Assembly: GCF_001612725.1 (NCBI RefSeq)
Contig: NZ_BDAZ01000029.1
Location: 124,001 to 188,000, forward strand
Direction: 5' to 3'
Origin: Nocardia anaemiae NBRC 100462
GTDB lineage: Bacteria > Actinomycetota > Actinomycetes > Mycobacteriales > Mycobacteriaceae
Length of the DNA: 64,000 nucleotides
Part shown: in pieces, positions 61,496 to 64,000 of the stretch
Layout: each line of letters opens with the position of its first letter
Numbering within the stretch: the stretch's first letter is position 1
Notes under the pieces: model-generated
The model's database searches: none
What the model saw: only the letters and a program-made list of their open reading frames with translations
What the model was told of the DNA's origin: nothing
Program-made: the position numbers and the translations under genes

Positions 61496-62168
61496 GGTGG
61501 TGACGCTACCGATCCCCACCGACGTCGAACGCAAACGCGACTATCGAGGTTCGGTCTGCCCGTTCTGGTACGACCGTTTGGTTATTCTCGAGAATCCGCG
61601 TGCCTCATGAGTCAATTGCAGACACCCACTCCGCGGTACCGGGCGAGGTCATCGATGTTCTGACCGCCGGATTCTGCGCCGCCCCGCCAGCCGAGCCGAT
61701 ACCGCACCCATTGAAACCAACATCGATGCTTGAAAAATGCTACGTGCCAACACTATCCACGGCACGGGGCAATGTGCCCAGACCGCCCAGTACAGACGGA
61801 CTTCGAACATCGAGAACCACCCTGAGCGATCCTGGTAGGCAGTGTCGAGAACGTGTCAACAACAAGACCCGTTGTATCTGACACTGCTCTGACCGATTTC
61901 ATGCGGCTAGCGGATAGGGCGACGCACGCTATTCGGTATGTCCGTATGCCCGCTTGATGCCGGAAGCCCTCGGCGCGTTGATCTTTCGCCCCTTCGCGCT
62001 GGCTGGTTCGGTCAGCGCGGGAAGCGGTATGAGCCGTCACTCGCTCTGGTTGCAGTCGGCGCTGTTGCTGTTCTCGTATCTTTTGCAGTCGGAAGCATCG
62101 GCGTGGGATCGGGGCCCAGACGTCCGACCCGGCGACCGATCGTAATCAGGGTGAACGGCGGTGTGTAT
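61496..62168. other. Gap of 673 bases between ligase and oxidoreductase
   Basis: No clear gene. A plus-strand frame near 62010-62170 has a hydrophobic stretch (LALVAVGAVAVLVSFAVGSIG), perhaps a gene remnant; it continues into antisense of the oxidoreductase. No strong promoter or hairpin recognised. Confidence 0.35.
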
Positions 62169-63083
62169 TCATTCGTCGCTGACGCGGATGATTGTCTTGC
62201 CGGGGCTGTACTTGCCGGGTTTGAAGGCGTCGGGTGCTTCGGCGAGGGGGCGGACAGCACCGACGGCTGGCTTGATGCGGCCGTCGCGCACGCGCGTGGC
62301 GAGCTCGGTGAGTTGGGTCCGGTCGGGTTCGACGACGAAAAAGACGGCGCGCCCGTTGTCGGGCTGGATCGTGGGTGGCATGGCGATGGTGACCAGGGTT
62401 CCCCCGGTGCGTACCAGGGTGATCGAGCGATCCAGGATGTCTCCGCCGATTACGTCGAATACCACATCGACTTCGCCGACCTGCTCCAGCGGCTCGGTGT
62501 CCAGGGCCAGGAAGGTGTGCACACCGAACGTGAGCGCGCGGTCGCGGTCGCGGGCCCGGCCGGTGCCGATGACTCGGGCCCCGGCCTCGCGGGCGAGTTG
62601 CACCGCGATCGAGCCGACACCGCCGGCTGCGCCGTGGATCAGGACGGTCTGACCGGTGGCGAGGCGGGCGTGGTCGAATAGGCCCTGCCAGGCGGTCAGC
62701 CCCGAGATCGGCAGCGCGGCCGCCACGGTGTGGTCGATATCTGCGGGCAGGGGAGCGAGGTTGCGGGCTTCCACCGCGGCGTATTCGGCCAGTGTGCCGT
62801 TGCGGGTCCAGTCGGCGAGACCGAAGACACGCTGGCCGACGGTCAAACCCGTGGTGCCGTACCCCAGCTCGACGATCACTCCAGACAATTCGTGGCCGGG
62901 CACGCTCGGGGTCCGGTCCCGCCCGGCGCGGTCGGTCCAGGTGCCGGGCCAGTCCAGCTCGCCACGGGTGAACCCGGCGGCGTGTACTTTCACGATCACG
63001 TCGTTCTCGGCGGCGTGGGGGTAAGGCAGGTCGTGAGTCAGGGTCATCCCGGCGCCACGATTCCCAACGATGATGGCTTGCAT
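62169..63083 (-). CDS. NADP-dependent quinone-oxidoreductase-like enzyme
   Basis: Medium-chain reductase of 304 aa without zinc-ligand cysteines: VPGHELSGVI, then the nucleotide site HGAAGGVGSIAVQLA, VDVVFDVIGG and a C-terminal GKTIIRV. It resembles QOR/zeta-crystallin and enoyl reductases that use NADPH. The ATG at 63083 has AAGGA 7 nt upstream; the frame is open to 63158. It stands alone, next to a possible small HTH gene upstream. Confidence 0.87.
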   Translation of the reverse strand: MQAIIVGNRGAGMTLTHDLPYPHAAENDVIVKVHAAGFTRGELDWPGTWTDRAGRDRTPSVPGHELSGVIVELGYGTTGLTVGQRVFGLADWTRNGTLAEYAAVEARNLAPLPADIDHTVAAALPISGLTAWQGLFDHARLATGQTVLIHGAAGGVGSIAVQLAREAGARVIGTGRARDRDRALTFGVHTFLALDTEPLEQVGEVDVVFDVIGGDILDRSITLVRTGGTLVTIAMPPTIQPDNGRAVFFVVEPDRTQLTELATRVRDGRIKPAVGAVRPLAEAPDAFKPGKYSPGKTIIRVSDE

Positions 63084-63141
63084 GCTTGGTCCTTCGTTGT
63101 CGCGTATTGCCGACAGGCAAACGAAACAGCACCGCCGGATG

Positions 63142-63675
63142 TCACGGTTCGAACGCACCCACGCTCATCAGGATCAACGGCTTTACTGTAAGCGATGATG
63201 TCCCCCGCACCCGTCGGGCGTGCACGGAAATCGGCATTTCCGGACGTTCAATTTGCCGTCGCCATGATCGGTCGGCATACGAACCTGGAACATGTTCTCG
63301 CCGCGGATCCCCTGCTGTCGTTGCCTTTGGCGCCACAACTGGATGAGGTCGGAGTAGATGGGCTCGGCGACCAGACGGCAGTGGTTTGTCATCTGGGGGA
63401 TGTCGTGTGCCGCTTCGATCGTGCTGGATCTCGGCCGCTTGGCTGATGATCCCGCTAACAGTGGATCGGCTGCGGTTGATCTCGCGAGCGATCCGCGTGA
63501 TGTTCCATCCGTTGTCGTGACTGAGTGCGAGTATTTGCACGACTTCGGCGGGGTCTCGGCGGTGCGCGGTGTCCTTTTCGCATATGTGTGCAGCAAGTTC
63601 AGTCCAGCGCTGCCGGGATCGCCCGCCTGAATCGATCGTGTGCACGAATCTGTGCGCGAGAGGGGAATCGATCAC
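63142..63675 (-). CDS. Possible small HTH protein (uncertain)
   Basis: The first 85 residues (SPLAHRFVHTIDSGGRSRQRW, then VVQILALSHDNGWNITRIAREINRSRSTVSGIISQAAEI) look like a resolvase- or transposase-type helix-turn-helix with good coding character. The rest (from about residue 90) looks irregular and may be a frameshifted or wrong continuation, so the real gene may end earlier or be broken. No ribosome site recognised. Confidence 0.4.
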   Translation of the reverse strand: MIDSPLAHRFVHTIDSGGRSRQRWTELAAHICEKDTAHRRDPAEVVQILALSHDNGWNITRIAREINRSRSTVSGIISQAAEIQHDRSGTRHPPDDKPLPSGRRAHLLRPHPVVAPKATTAGDPRREHVPGSYADRSWRRQIERPEMPISVHARRVRGTSSLTVKPLILMSVGAFEP

Positions 63676-64000
63676 GAATCTGCGTCATCAATGACGCGAA
63701 TTGGTGTTCAAGTGGAGGCTATCGGGTTCGCTGGAGCGGCGCATAGCGTCACTGACAATGTTGCGATGTCCGTATTGTATTGAGTTGTAACGTTTTTCGG
63801 CACTGTCGACACAGAATGTCCGGTGGTTCGTGATCGGTGGTGGTCGCTGTCAATACCGCGCGAGATGTGAAATCCAAGCTCTGCGCGCGAACAAAATCGG
63901 TGCACGAAACGAATTGAGAAATATTCGGCTTCGATCTTGCGTCAGGTTTTTTCGGTTTGGAATTTCGAATTCCGCCAGCATTTGTTCGGCCGGTCTCGGC
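63676..64000. other. AT-richer right edge
   Basis: Low-GC stretch with no gene in view. It includes GGAATT-TCG-AATTCC (63959-63973), a perfect palindrome, in a run of A/T-rich words from about 63880. It may be the promoter of a gene outside the window or a binding region of a nucleoid protein such as Lsr2 (inference). Confidence 0.35.

Noticed and set aside
62146..63132. Alternative minus-strand frame over the oxidoreductase gene
   Set aside because: Arg/Pro/His-rich, no motif; the other minus-strand frame has a complete QOR nucleotide-binding pattern.
1..64000. CRISPR arrays, tRNA/rRNA genes, insertion sequences, prophage core
   Set aside because: No regularly spaced repeats, no tRNA cloverleaf sequence, no transposase DDE pattern or phage structural gene was seen. 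The FDXHR-like protein and VirB6-like protein are only weak hints of mobile DNA.

Overview
The window is high-GC actinomycete DNA, most likely from Nocardia or a close mycolate-forming relative. Four protein groups point there: an antigen-85-like mycolyltransferase/esterase, an MMPL lipid transporter and a PapA-type acyltransferase; an EspR-like regulator; a FadE5-like acyl-CoA dehydrogenase and two Rv2466c-like DsbA proteins (that family depends on mycothiol); and a fused ECF transporter built like Rv2326c/Rv2325c. Genes are dense, GTG and TTG starts are frequent, and many genes overlap by 4 nt. I see no rRNA, tRNA, CRISPR array, insertion sequence or prophage core. This is chromosomal accessory DNA made of small regulator-plus-effector modules.

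Layout. 1-5.6 kb: cut cupin gene, CRP-type palindrome, alpha/beta hydrolase, DJ-1/AraC regulator, secreted lipase, asparagine-type permease behind a perfect inverted repeat. 5.7-12.5 kb: orphan VirB6/TrbL-like membrane protein, mycolyltransferase-like esterase, PapA-like acyltransferase, PucR regulator. 12.5-20 kb: TetR / ABC ATPase / FtsX permease / EspR-like operon, divergent from a MarR gene; the MarR gene and a large membrane protein/cupin pair carry near-identical operator-like palindromes. 20-21.7 kb: four translationally coupled genes for a three-subunit cobalt-type nitrile hydratase/thiocyanate hydrolase plus an activator-like paralogue. 21.9-29.3 kb: VOC protein, MMPL transporter, then a minus-strand set (SDR epimerase, zinc alcohol dehydrogenase, 23-aa peptide, glycosyltransferase, 67-aa protein, DUF4254-like protein).

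29.5-42 kb: TetR gene with its palindrome, zinc-ribbon protein, cysteine-free HesB protein, PAS-GGDEF protein and terpene synthase, small exported protein, LuxR ATPase, SGNH hydrolase and MFS exporter, an ECF sigma factor with a coupled 40-aa upstream ORF, two SDR genes. 42-48.3 kb: NarL-type two-component system, ECF transporter (S-A-A' fusion plus T), two single-cysteine Rv2466c-like proteins. 48.8-53.6 kb: PucR regulator, small membrane protein, SRPBCC protein, FadE5-like dehydrogenase. 53.8-64 kb: a TetR remnant next to a membrane-protein fragment, two secreted lipoprotein hydrolases, a second two-component system, an NAD-dependent DNA ligase that looks like the second paralogue, a quinone-oxidoreductase-like enzyme, and a possible HTH protein before an AT-richer right edge.

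The points most worth following up are the split nitrile hydratase-family operon, the short peptides in the glycosyltransferase operon, the sigma-factor leader ORF, the paired single-Cys DsbA proteins beside the ECF transporter, and operator motifs recurring at distant sites (4.0 and 34.2 kb; 16.7 and 19.5 kb). All functional calls rest on reading the sequence and remembered family features; no database search was possible.
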